Below are positions 45,626 to 55,539 of a stretch of DNA of 64,000 bases, piece after piece. The first letter of the stretch is position 1; each line of letters opens with the position of its first letter. The DNA is from Acarospora socialis. Taxonomy: Eukaryota > Ascomycota > Lecanoromycetes > Acarosporales > Acarosporaceae. Made by a program: the position numbers and the translations under genes. Under the pieces are notes generated by a model. That model had not been told where the DNA came from. It saw only the letters and a program-made list of their open reading frames with translations, and did not search any database. The stretch covers positions 434,001 through 498,000 of the forward strand of contig JAMYGW020000002.1 of the NCBI GenBank assembly GCA_025617375.2, in the 5' to 3' direction.

Positions 45626-47589
45626 ATGGCGACCACTTACGGACGAAAGAAGAGAGAACTGTTCTCTAACTTCTCAGTTTTCCAGGATGAGAAGGACAGA
45701 TCTGAGAGCAGCGAGAAGCGTTCGAGCAAGTGCCTCCCATCTCATTACCCGTAGGCCTCACTGACAGATCTCGGATTCAAGCTAACTCACGCTTGTCTAA
45801 AACCAAACCTCGTGGAAGAGTGCCATCGCGGCACGGTCTGTTGAAGGAGGATGACAGTATCGACGAGTTAGCCAGTGGACTTCTGGGCGAAACTTCTGAA
45901 GATCTTATACAAGCATCACCTCACAGCCACGCTTCACCGGCGACTAGATCTCAGAGCTCCTCAAGTAATATTCTATCAAAATTTCTCAGCAAGCCTCTGC
46001 ACTCATCTCCTCCGGATTCGGCGCAACCAGAACGCAGTCCACCCAGACCCGCGAAGGCTGCTCTGACGCAGAAGACTACCAACATGAAAGCCATTAGCAG
46101 GAACCGAAAAGCTCTCAAGCAGTCTATATCCAACCCTATCCAGCAGAATCTGAACCGCACCGGCGATGACCAATCTCAGAGGACACGCCGTTCGGATGAC
46201 GCTGCTACCACCTTTAGCACCGCGACAGGTGCAGCGGATCTCAGCAAGAAGATATCCAACTTTATGACCGTAGCCAACTCGGAAGCTGCTGAAGGACCTA
46301 TTAGAGACAGGGATGACAATTCATCAAAAGCAGAGGGCCGGACGCATCGATTGCAGCGAGGCAGAAAAGCAATTGCCAAAGCCGGAAAGGCGATTGTCGA
46401 GCGCTTCAGCAACAGCTTGGAGAGAAATGGTCGAAAGGGTTCCCAAGATAGCGATACCCCGAGCATCAGCAGCAACCGTCTACTGGCCCCTGACCTCCAC
46501 ACTGCCAACGATACGACCGGCAGTCGAATGAGCCGTCGCATCGCCGAAGGAACGAACCTCAACAACCCCAAAATCCGTTCACTTACTGGCGACGGGAACA
46601 TTCCGAGGAAGCCCTTGCCGGTTTACGAGAGTATGAAGAGATCTTCGCAGAACGAGAAGTCGCTAGAACATCGGTTCTCGGACAGTCATCGTTCGTACCA
46701 CGGCAGCTCTAAGCAAGACTTTCTTGGCCTCGATGTCGACGTTGGCGTTCGCAGGAGTAGACCAACTAGTATGCAGGAACCTCTCCTAATGCAAGGCCTT
46801 CGGGAAGATTCATATCAGCCTACGATCAACGCATCATCGCTGGAACTGGAGCAGCCTTCAAGGTTTTCTGAAGCAGTTTCGGGACTTGCCCAGCACCCGG
46901 ATGTGAGCCTTTTCTCCAGCAGCCCCGAGGGGTCATCGACGCCACGTGTCCGGCTCGAGCCGACATATACGGCCGAAGGCAAGAAGAGGCTCACCATTGT
47001 ACCTACCGAAGCAACCTCGTTGCTCGAACCGAGCCCCAAGGAAGAGAATACCACCAGCTCCGGCGACGAACTAGCCAGCCCCTCACGTAGCAAAGTAGCC
47101 AAGAGCCTGAGTCTTAAAAGAAAAACAGCCAAACAAGACCTCCGATCCGCCGGTCCCGGCCCGTCCAAGAAATCAAAGAAGGCCTTCTTTGGAAGCAAGG
47201 AGGAGATCGTCTTGGCATCCGGCATCGACAAGCTCGACACGCAGGACCCCAGCGCCTTACGCTCCAAAGACACGAACAAGAAAGTGAGCGGAGTCAAACG
47301 CGAAGGCAGCACAGGCAAAGGCCTCGGCATCTTCGACACGGACACGAGCAGAGATTCTCGATCGCTCCCCACCACGGGCGCCAAGAAACTCCGCCGTCGC
47401 TCGTCCAAACGGTCGTCGATTCCGAAACCCGTCGGTCGCATCTCGGGCCGCGATCGCAGAGCTAGCAGTTTCTTGACGGCTGGGACCATGGGCAAGGGCG
47501 TGGACGATGGGAGCAATAGGGATGGCATGGATGTCGATGATCTGCAGCTGGACTTGAGCGAGTATCATCTCGGGACGAAGGGACGTTGA
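45626..47589 (+). CDS. disordered basic protein of unknown function
   Basis: The long ORF lacks an ATG near its start, so I propose a first exon 45626-45750 (MATTYGRKKRELFSNFSVFQ). It joins across a 68 bp intron with a GCTAAC branch site to 45819-47589. The sum is 1896 bp, 631 residues, in frame. The protein is almost entirely low-complexity: Ser, Lys, Arg, Asp and Pro-rich, with basic clusters such as KKLRRRSSKRSS and KKSKKAFFGSKEEI and an acidic end DVDDLQLDLSEYHLG. I see no enzyme motif or membrane segment; a nuclear location is plausible from the basic clusters. The N-terminus faintly recalls fungal cohesin-release (Wapl-type) proteins, but no Wapl domain follows. The acceptor of the intron is weak, so the 5' end is uncertain. 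Confidence 0.6.
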
Positions 47590-47901
47590 TATGCTTTGTG
47601 TCGCTACTTAGACTTGCCCTGGCTTCTGGCAATTCATGACAGGGATGATTGTGACATTGCATTTGTATACCACCAGCAGCATCCGGCGTTATATCCCGAG
47701 CATCGCAGGAGCAGGTGGTTGCAGTAGCTTCAGATATGCTTCATATGACTCTTGATGATTGTAGCTGCGATCGTTTCGTAGATATAGTAGCACTCTGTTA
47801 TAATACAATGGCATCTTCTCGAGTTTATCGAGAGAGTATCTACTAATGTTGTTCTCATAACCTACAGCGATACAAGATGTCTTTTTGCAGATCCTGTCCT
47901 G
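47590..47901. other. intergenic, convergent 3' flanks
   Basis: Short A/T-leaning stretch between two convergent genes; nothing recognised. Confidence 0.4.
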
Positions 47902-49050
47902 TTACGTTTTACCAGAACATTCAGGACCAAAATGGTCCACATCGCACACACATCTCGCCGCGACCTCCGGATCCAGCGTTCCGCCCAGATCTCTCTTCAT
48001 GCCGAACCCACGTAGCGCCGGGTACACCTGGCTTGACGGGGGAATGAAAGTGCACGCCAGACTACCGGCCCGCAACCGCGCGGGTTTGGTATAGTCGGCC
48101 ATGCAAAGATAGTCGGCGCAGCCACAGTCCCTCTGGGATTTACGAGACGAGCCGCAGACGGTTCGCTTCGTCGGATTGGACTCCTGCGCCTGCAGGGATG
48201 TGGAGGTTTGGTGGATGGTCTGGGACTGGGATGCGGGCGGGAAATACGTTCCGCCAAGGGCATCGGGCCCGGGACGCGGTGGCGGGACATTGGTCCTGGT
48301 TGCAGGTCGGGCAGACGACGGCTTGGCCGACGTCGCCGTCGGCGCGCGAGCCGGGGCCGTAGAAGATGGTTACTAGGCTATGTCGTTCGTTACCTGAGCA
48401 ACGAGCGTCAGCTATCAGACTGGTTGGAGGCTCTGATGCGCGTATATCGTCAAGGGTCGGGAGTGGTGCATGGATTTGTTGTTCTGACCCAAGTCTCCTC
48501 GATTCTTCCCTCCGAACCCGTGGCGTGTCACACACGCGTTCACAACATGCTGCGCGGTCTCAGTGATCTCGAGCCATTTTTCCACGTCCGCGGTGGCGCC
48601 GTTGATGGTCTGGTCGACGAATAGAGCACCAATGCACGTTCCTAACCTCCTCGCATCAGTGTATCTGCCAACCAAGACCAAGGGTTGGAATGTTGACAAG
48701 TTGTACGGACCTGTTCTCCAGTAGATGGGGGTGTACCAATGCAAATGACAATCTGCATGCTGCTCCTCGCCTCCACGGATGATGAATTCGTCGTAATATC
48801 CATTGTAAGCATCGGTGTTGCCGAAGAGGCCGATTCGGAACGCTTGGATATTGTCCACAACGGTTTCACAATCCGCCGGGCTAGGCGTTCCATAATAGGG
48901 ACCGCATTGAAGTGTCGATCCAGTGCCAGCTAGATGTCGGGAAGAGAGAGAGTGGCCTTCTGCAGGCAGCTTCAACGAAAAGACGAGTGAGCCAGTCAGA
49001 AAAGCGGCGGAGAGGATCCAAGAAAACATTTGCCTGATCTGACAAGTCAT
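47902..49050 (-). CDS. secreted cysteine-rich protein, unknown family, probable frameshift
   Basis: Exon 1 (49050-48489) begins with a likely signal peptide, MFSWILSAAFLTGSLVFS after a short basic start. It continues with LQCGPYYGTPSPADCETVVD, YWRTGPYNLSTFQ and HGFGGKNRGDL. A 95 bp intron (48394-48488, donor GTCAGA, branch CTGAC) leads to YGPGSRADGDVGQAVVCPTC and CPATASRARCPW. Near 48140 this frame stops, but a neighbouring frame continues as RDCGCADYLCMADYT and ends with CVCDVDHFGPECSGK at 47902. The cysteine pattern continues across the change, so I suspect one frameshift or an unrecognised splice. About 320 residues if whole. Many cysteines plus a signal peptide suggest an extracellular, possibly effector-like protein. 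No known family was recognised. Confidence 0.6.
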
Positions 49051-49677
49051 GCTGACGGTAGGGAGGCTTTAACGAATGGCAAAAGAAGTGCGTCGAGTGC
49101 TATCTTTATCTTTGGAATCTACAATCGGACGACTTTGCCCTTTCAAGCATGAGAGATGCAAAATGTCCAAGCTCACCTTACTGTTGACGCCATCAGACAC
49201 AACAAGCAAGTTACATCAGTGAATTGACTGGCGGAACATGATAAAACCTCTTCAGGACTCATGTAGAGACTGGGGAGGCCTGAGATCATGAATCAGTATG
49301 AAACACAGCGGGAAAACAATCTGCAATTTACTAGCGCGTGGCTAAGTACATATAAGTAGAATAAATCCCGGCTGTGAGAAATAGCAGAAATCTCTGTGTT
49401 CGTGAAACACGTCGAGGCTCAGCCGGCACGGGTCGCATATTACTATACTTGGGAAGGTGAATAAGGTATATAATTGAAAGTTGTACATACAGACGAATCT
49501 GTATAATGAGACATGCGTCGCTTGTTCAGCTTCGTCGATAGATGATAGTACGATGAATTTTTAAGGGCTTTTTCATGCTCATCAATTTCTTCAATCTTCA
49601 TAGCGAGGTCCGACACTGAAACCTCTTACACTCTCATCTTCAAGCTTTGGTCAGTCGGTACACCATGCTTGTTCACC
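49051..49677. other. intergenic between secreted-protein genes
   Basis: Divergent upstream region of two genes for secreted proteins. It leans AT but keeps CpG. No element recognised. Confidence 0.45.
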
Positions 49678-50358
49678 ATGTTATCACGATGTCTCTTAGT
49701 TCTGTTACTTGACACGGCGTTTCTTTCACCGTCTCGCGCTTTGAAATCCTCCCTTTTCGACACAACAGCCATTGCCGAAGACTCCTCTAATCTCCAAGCC
49801 GAATCTCGCGCGGCGCGCCAGGCTCCGGCTTGAAGCTGCGGCCCACGACAAGGATGCATCACCACTCGAGGCACCAGTGATTGCTGCGGTCTCACCGGTC
49901 GTCCCGGCACCCTGTCAGACACCTGCTTCACCACCGTCAACGTCACCACCGCCCCGGCAACCTACAATGTAAACTGCTCGCCGACGGGACTGGCAACAAA
50001 TTAGACGCGTCCGCTCCGAATAGCTACTACACCGCGACAGTCATCTGTGATGCAATCAACAGCGACAAAGTGCCGCCGAACAAGTGGTATTGTGCAATGC
50101 CACAGGCAGGTTTCACTTTGGGTGTATGGTTGCCAGGGGAATCCGGGCGACGCACCTTGCCCTTTTTGGGATCAGTGTGTGATCAGTATTTACTACCGTA
50201 TGATTCAAGGTTGTGGGTCGAGTGCTAGGCAAAATGGGACGTCAGTCAATGTTGCGAAACTGCCAGACACGACACAGACTGGGGTGGCTGTTGATGCAGG
50301 GTACCTATCATATATCATGGTCCCTAAGCCTTTGACGGGCGCCTCTCCAAGTACTTGA
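49678..50358 (+). pseudogene. decayed secreted cysteine-rich protein
   Basis: Starts MLSRCLLVLLLDTAFLSPSRA, a plausible signal peptide. It meets an in-frame TGA before SCGPRQGCITTRGTSDCCGL and PGTLSDTCFTTVNVTTAP. Downstream text lies in other frames: SYYTATVICDAINSDKVPPN with KWYCAMPQAGFTLGVWLPGE, then CPFWDQCVISIYYRMIQGC and a terminal VPKPLTGASPST. The intervening gaps are too short for introns, so at least one stop and two frame changes are present. It looks like a dead relative of a fungal secreted Cys-rich family of unknown role, beside another such gene. Confidence 0.55.
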
Positions 50359-52705
50359 AGGTAGAAGAACGGATGTGTATGAGGTGTAGGTGTAGTCAAG
50401 GACACATACAAGTCTACTGGGCCTATCTCAGCGTTATTGTAGTTAGCCAAGGGTCATCGATGATCGCAGGAACTCACCCGAGAGCTTGTTTCATTTAGAC
50501 CATCTCCTATCCATGAGCGAGATTGTTCGTGGCTGCAACACCTCGAGTCATAGTAGATAATACCTCGCTGTTGATAACAATACCAACACAGTTGCCGTGA
50601 AGGTATTTACTATAGACAGAAGGACTGAGGCGTAATGGGGTCGAGGAACTGTGGTTAGCTTAGGGTCAGGCCGGGTGAACGAGATCGAGTTACCCGTCTG
50701 TGACGAAGCTATCCGACCCAGGTGGCTGGGGAGCGTCGAGGCCAGGCGAGAATGATGGAGACTTCTGACACCAGTGCACATGAATCTTCCAACAAGCCCG
50801 GTCCATAATCGGGCTGCCCCATCCGAATTTCTCGCAGCCGGGTCGCTCTCTCGTCATCGATCGGATAATAGTATCGTGAGAGAACAAGCCACTGAGTTTG
50901 AGCACGGTAGGACATAATATCGCTATCACATTGAACATTTCGATGCTCGTGAAGCCTCCTGTCAGTCGCTTTGATACCGTAGGACCTAGAGAGAACAGTG
51001 ACCACTTCCAGAGTGTCAACTCAATCATGCGACGAAATTTGCAGATATTGAAAGTCGCTGTTACCCTTGTTCGTCCGATCTTTGTTTTCAACCATTAGGA
51101 TGTCGCTCCCAACGCCAGAACTGTCAATTTCAGCAGGAGAAGTAATCTCAGCAGCGGCGAGCACTGCCAACCTTAGCACTAAACCAAATGGTTCGTGCTT
51201 CACAGATACTGGTGGTCGCTGCTTCCCTCCTTCGTCCGATGTGCGAGAGCTTGTTACCAGTAACTGCGATGACCAGAACCGTGCAGTTCGGAATCGCAGG
51301 AGCGATAGAACACGCCCGCAGCACTACCACACCCAGTATGCCTTCCATATTGACGAATAGACTTGTTTAGCCTTTTCCAAAAAGCTTGCAGTCGTCAGTT
51401 CTTCGTTCGTCCGATGTTGTGGGGCACCATGCTCGGTAGGTTCCGAGGGAGAAAGTCAGCCATCACGCCTTCTACGATACTGCTCCCAACCAATCAGGAG
51501 ATCGGACGAAAGTTGCTTCCACTCGAACTCAATCTTGCTTATTCTGACTTGAACTGGTATACGCAACTCTTAGAGCTGGCGGTAGTCAAGGTTTTCAAGA
51601 GTTTCTGTGTGATCGTAAGCGAATTGCTAAGCGGTTGTAATTGTAAAGGATAAAGTGCTTGCGTACGCAGAGAGAAGAGCGCTGGTCATTACTAGTAGTT
51701 CCACTCATGAGGACCATGCCAAAGCTCTTCCTAACAGTAGAGACGAGCAATCTAGAATACCGGATCATGACCAAGGACTGGAGAATGCACAAGGATGTGT
51801 AGCAGCACAAAACAGAGGGCTATCAAGACAACAACGGCAGGCATTGGCAAGTAGACAAGGGGTTCGGATAGTTTTCGGGCCTTCCCGTTGAACCTTACCC
51901 CGTTCTCAAGGAGATATTTCGAGTGCAGCTAGGAAAGAGCTTATCAGACGGTGGCAGTCGTAAGCACACCTTCAGGGACAGTTCAAGGTTTCGCGCTAGT
52001 GCTGGTTAGCGTCCAAGAAGCTTGATATTGGATTGACAGTTGACGACACTACCTGAGCTGCCCCATCGCTGCCATAGCTGAAGGAGTTGAGTTAGTCGTA
52101 TCTCTCTTCCATTGAATATGTTGGAATCGATGCTGTAGATCTGTATGTAGAGCCTTGCGTCCCAGAGACACTCAACCGCGTCCCCTCAGCGGTATTTGAC
52201 CTGAGTCGAGTTGAGTAGGGACATAACAGTTTCCCTGGAAGTAGCTAGAGCTGGCGGCCCGTTCCGACGGCCTAAGGTAATGTAGTGGCTGTGCTACACT
52301 GCTAGGGGGCCCCTCCATCCAGGGCTAAGGTTTGCTCGCGTAGGCCCTCGGTCGTATCTGATATCTTGGAGCTCCTCAACGAACTCTCGTAGGATCGATT
52401 GGAATCGGTCCTGACTCGCAACTTGCTTGCCCTCCTGTGAGAAATCTTTCATCGTCGCTTGTCAAGCGAGGGCTACGCGAGGGTCATGGAGAGTTCTTCG
52501 AATCTGGACTGGATCATAGTATAAGAATCCTCTCAATCCTCCGACTCTTCTCCTCTTTCTTTCTTTCTTTTCTTCTCTTCATCGGACATATGACGACTTC
52601 CATCGACCATCCACCAAGACTCACTTCAACACCACCACCATCATCTTCTTCATCATCATCCATCGTCATCCATCATCCATCATCCATCATCATCATCCGT
52701 CAACC
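50359..52705. other. accessory stretch with a repeated decamer, no supported gene
   Basis: Several 60-130 codon ORFs on both strands (for example 50690-51091 minus and 51655-51891 plus) show no domain and no splice model. The decamer TTCGTCCGAT occurs at 51070, 51231 and 51405 and inverted at 51501. The end, from about 52540, is pyrimidine-rich and then a CAT-type microsatellite. Confidence 0.45.
52636..52700 (+). repeat. CAT/CCAT microsatellite
   Basis: Interrupted runs of CAT and CCAT fill this stretch just upstream of the small gene's ATG, probably within its leader. An overlapping 134-codon ORF owes its Ser/Ile/His runs to this repeat. Confidence 0.8.
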
Positions 52706-53073
52706 ATGTCCGCACAGACCACCAACCCTCGTGCCCGTATGCCCTGCAGGGCATATCGCGGGAGGCACGGCCACAAGGAGAGGGACACCCAGTGTTTCAG
52801 GGTGCACGGTAAGTCCTCCCACACACTCTATCACCTTGTAAATAAATCTCATTCGCCCCCCTAGTCGTGCCGATGCCTGTCGAGCAGGTTGAGGCGGCCC
52901 CCAGGGCCAAGGTCAGGTTTGAGTTGCCCCCGCCCAGGGAACTCAGGGACCTGGACTACGAGGACAACCTGTGCCCCTACTGGCCGGACCTCGAGTATCG
53001 CCGGCCTCAGCGGGGCAACCGGCTGAGGTTTTGGCTGCGGCGGGTGATGAAACACCTTTGCTGCTTCAACTGA
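52706..53073 (+). CDS. small spliced gene, 103 residues, unknown
   Basis: Exons 52706-52808 and 52865-53073 join across a 56 bp intron (GTAAGT..CTAG) to 312 bp, 103 codons and a stop. The start is MSAQTTNPRARMPCRAYRG. The middle is acidic and Pro-rich (VRFELPPPRELRDLDYEDN, CPYWPDLEYRRPQRG). The end is basic with cysteines (RLRFWLRRVMKHLCCFN). There is no signal peptide or membrane helix. The terminal CCFN could be lipidated or metal-binding, which is speculation. Strong splice sites and a continuous frame are the evidence that it is real. The region after the stop contains further GTAAG-like sites and tandem repeats, so transcripts may extend downstream. Confidence 0.55.
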
Positions 53074-53130
53074 TTGCCTGGGGTTCTCCCCAGACTTTCA
53101 GGACGCACGTAAGCACCACACTCGTTTGAC

Positions 53131-53254
53131 CTTTCCTTTGTAGTTCTCCTTTGTATTTCCTATGTTTGGGATCGGGTCTTTTCTTTTTTCCCTTTGTACT
53201 TGGGTCGGGATTTTCCTTTTCTTTCCTTTGTATTTGGGACGGGTTATTTCTTTT
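53131..53254 (+). repeat. imperfect tandem repeat with TTTGTAYTTGGG core
   Basis: Three to four copies of a C/T-rich unit with the core CCTTTGTAYTTGGGWCGGG, starting near 53148, 53190 and 53224. Spacing is 30-40 bp. Non-coding by appearance. Confidence 0.6.
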
Positions 53255-53264
53255 CGAGTTCATC

Positions 53265-53387
53265 GATCCCTAGCGGCATACCACCCAAGGGCTCTTGATG
53301 CTACTCACTCATGTATCCAACCTCCTCCACTCCGCACACCTCCACTCGTCCAATCCCTAGCGGTATCCCACCCCGGGGCTCTTGGTG
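53265..53387 (+). repeat. duplicated 36 bp unit, 87 bp apart
   Basis: ATCCCTAGCGGCATACCACC at 53266 and the related ATCCCTAGCGGTATCCCACC at 53353 each continue into GGGCTCTTGRTG. About 31 of 36 positions agree. It follows the previous tandem repeat directly. Confidence 0.65.
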
Positions 53388-53955
53388 AGTTTCTCGGCGC
53401 AGTGCTCCTCCTCCACTGCGCCTGCCAGCGCGCGCCAGGATCCGCCGATAAGGGAAGACGTAAGCCTTCAATGCAGTCGCCCCTGACGGTCCCTGGCGCA
53501 CGATGTCCCTCGGGGTAAGTCTTCAACGCACTCTTGGGATGTCGTGTAGCGCTGGTACTCAGACGATTCGCTCGCACCTTTACGCGGTGTCTGGGATAAG
53601 TAGCCTTCGGGTGAAACCAAGTCGAGCGTCATGGATAGTCAATCCAGATCTTTACACCTCTACAGTCAAGTTCGTTCTTCCCAGTGAAGTGATTCCAATA
53701 ACCGAACATAATCGGTCAATCGAAACGTTGTATACTCCTCTTCAATCATCCGGGCTAAATGGTGAGGATCCCCTTTATACGACTGAGGTCTGACAACGAA
53801 GACATGAGTTACCTAAACGCTTCTGATTAGTCTAGCATTGGTAAGGGTTACGCACCTACGAGTGTTTGACCGGCACTCCATACTACAAGCTAACCTAAAG
53901 CCATTTTAAGCTGGAGGTCGTGTGGTCTCACTAAACTTAACAACGCAGAGACAGA

Positions 53956-54133
53956 GAGTAGGAGATATATGTGACTTGAGACTCTGCGAAGAATAGATAA
54001 TATGCGATGTAAGTGACTTAAGACTCCGAAAAAGATAGAGAGTATGCGATATATGGCCTTAAAGGTTTCCAAGAGGATAGATGGTATGCGATATATGACT
54101 TTAGAAGATAGATAGTATAATATATATGTGAGG
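53956..54133 (+). repeat. imperfect 42 bp tandem repeat
   Basis: Units beginning TATGCGATRTA at 54001, 54043 and 54085, with a shorter one at 54116 and a diverged one before 54001. Each ends in a GATAGATRG-like string. A/G-rich and non-coding. Confidence 0.7.
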
Positions 54134-54306
54134 AGAAAGATTTTCAGACTTGGAACAGGAACGAACTTGTAGAGGTTGGAGTTTGATCTAGAGCATTCCC
54201 TTGCATTGACTATTAGACATGCGGGAACAGTAATCCTAATGGCGGAACAACATGAGTGACAGATATAACGACTCCAAGAAACCCTCTACTCTATTACCAT
54301 AGCTCC

Positions 54307-55131
54307 TTACGTGAGCTTCTGTTTGATGAAGAAAGCGCGCAGATGCGACAACTGCCAAGCACAGGTGACACCGAGCACCACCAGCTGTACGATCGTCCAC
54401 CGGACCACCCTCGAGTTTGTCGTTTCGGACTGATCTCTGAACTCGGCTTCTCGTTCCTACACAACAAACACAACTACGTCAGCACTACATCCCCAGAGAG
54501 AAGCTACCCACGCCGGCTTACCCTTTGGAAAACCTGCTCCCTTCGAATATCCTGCAACCTCGCATTAAGGTCCTTGACCTTCTGCACGATATCCTGGATC
54601 TTGCCCTTATCCGTACTCTCGATGGCGCTGGTCTCGCCGATCGCGAGGTCGAGGTTCAACTTTATGCCTCCGACCGGATGGCCTCCACTTAGCCAACCGC
54701 CTGCCGCAGCATGTGACGCGGTAAAGCAAATCCGATGATCGCCGGAGTCCGCTGCGCTGAACGTGAAGCGACCGCTGCTGGAACCCCTTTGAGAGACGAC
54801 GCGGTGGTCGTTGTCGAAGGTCTCGTCGACGGTTATGGCGATGCCGATGTCGGGGTTGGGCGTGAAGGCGTTGATGGCGGCGTCGTATTGCTCCGCTTTG
54901 TAGTGACCTACGGCAAGTTTAACGACATTCATGGAGCTGGAATGGTATCAAAGACAAGGAGAGAGTCTGACCAACGACAAGGGTGTCTTTTGGGAGTTCT
55001 TCATAAAAACACTTCGGCGTTGTGCCGTCAATGTAGAAGTAAAGCGAATGCACCGGGAGAGTAAAGGCTATGATTGCGAGGAGTATGAATGCTGACCACT
55101 TTCGTGGCGGCCATACTGTTGATCGTGCCAT
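54307..55131 (-). CDS. p24 family cargo receptor (Erp1-like)
   Basis: Exons 55131-54972, 54907-54522 and 54456-54307 total 696 bp, 231 residues. A signal peptide ([18 protein letters not shown]) precedes [20 protein letters not shown], the start of the GOLD domain. The second GOLD cysteine is in [10 protein letters not shown] coiled coil ([19 protein letters not shown]) and one membrane helix ([15 protein letters not shown]) follow. The cytosolic tail FFIKQKLT has the FF pair used for COPII exit and a KxKxx COPI retrieval signal. p24 proteins cycle between ER and Golgi and sort GPI-anchored and other cargo. The first intron uses a GTCAGA donor. It is divergent from SWC4. Confidence 0.92.
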
Positions 55132-55539
55132 TGTTGTGGTGGTTAGAGTGGTACTCAAGGAGGGCAATCTGGCATTTCTGATCTCCTTTCGGTTGACGTG
55201 CGGACAGGGATGAAGCTTCAGGCATGGAAATCTCCGTCAACACCAAGAACATCAAGTGTGTATGAAGTTCGAGAGAGCGAGGTAGCGACTCTACAAGACT
55301 GCCCTGAGGGTCTTAAATGTAAGGTAACTTTTGGTATATATTCACAGCTTTCAAATGCTTATGAGCTTTACAGAAGAAAATAATCTACGCTTCGAGAGAT
55401 CTCATCCAGAACATACAATATAATCTCGTCAGAAAGCATACGTTAGAGCCAGTTAACTGTGATACTGTTATCACCGCTTACTTCAATCATACCAAACTAC
55501 TTCTACAGGCTTCGAGGCTCAGCCAAGTACACAGCAAAA
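55132..55539. promoter_or_regulatory. shared divergent promoter region of the p24 and SWC4 genes
   Basis: Only 408 bp separate the two start codons, so the genes must share promoter and leader sequence. No specific binding site stands out. Confidence 0.5.

Noticed and set aside
46815-47528. 237-codon minus-strand ORF opposite the unknown disordered gene
   Set aside because: Leu/Ser/Arg-rich shadow; the plus-strand frame is longer and runs through to a stop at the natural end.
52437-52841. 134-codon ORF across the CAT microsatellite
   Set aside because: Its Ser, Ile and His runs come from the repeat, and the better-supported small gene uses another frame in this interval.
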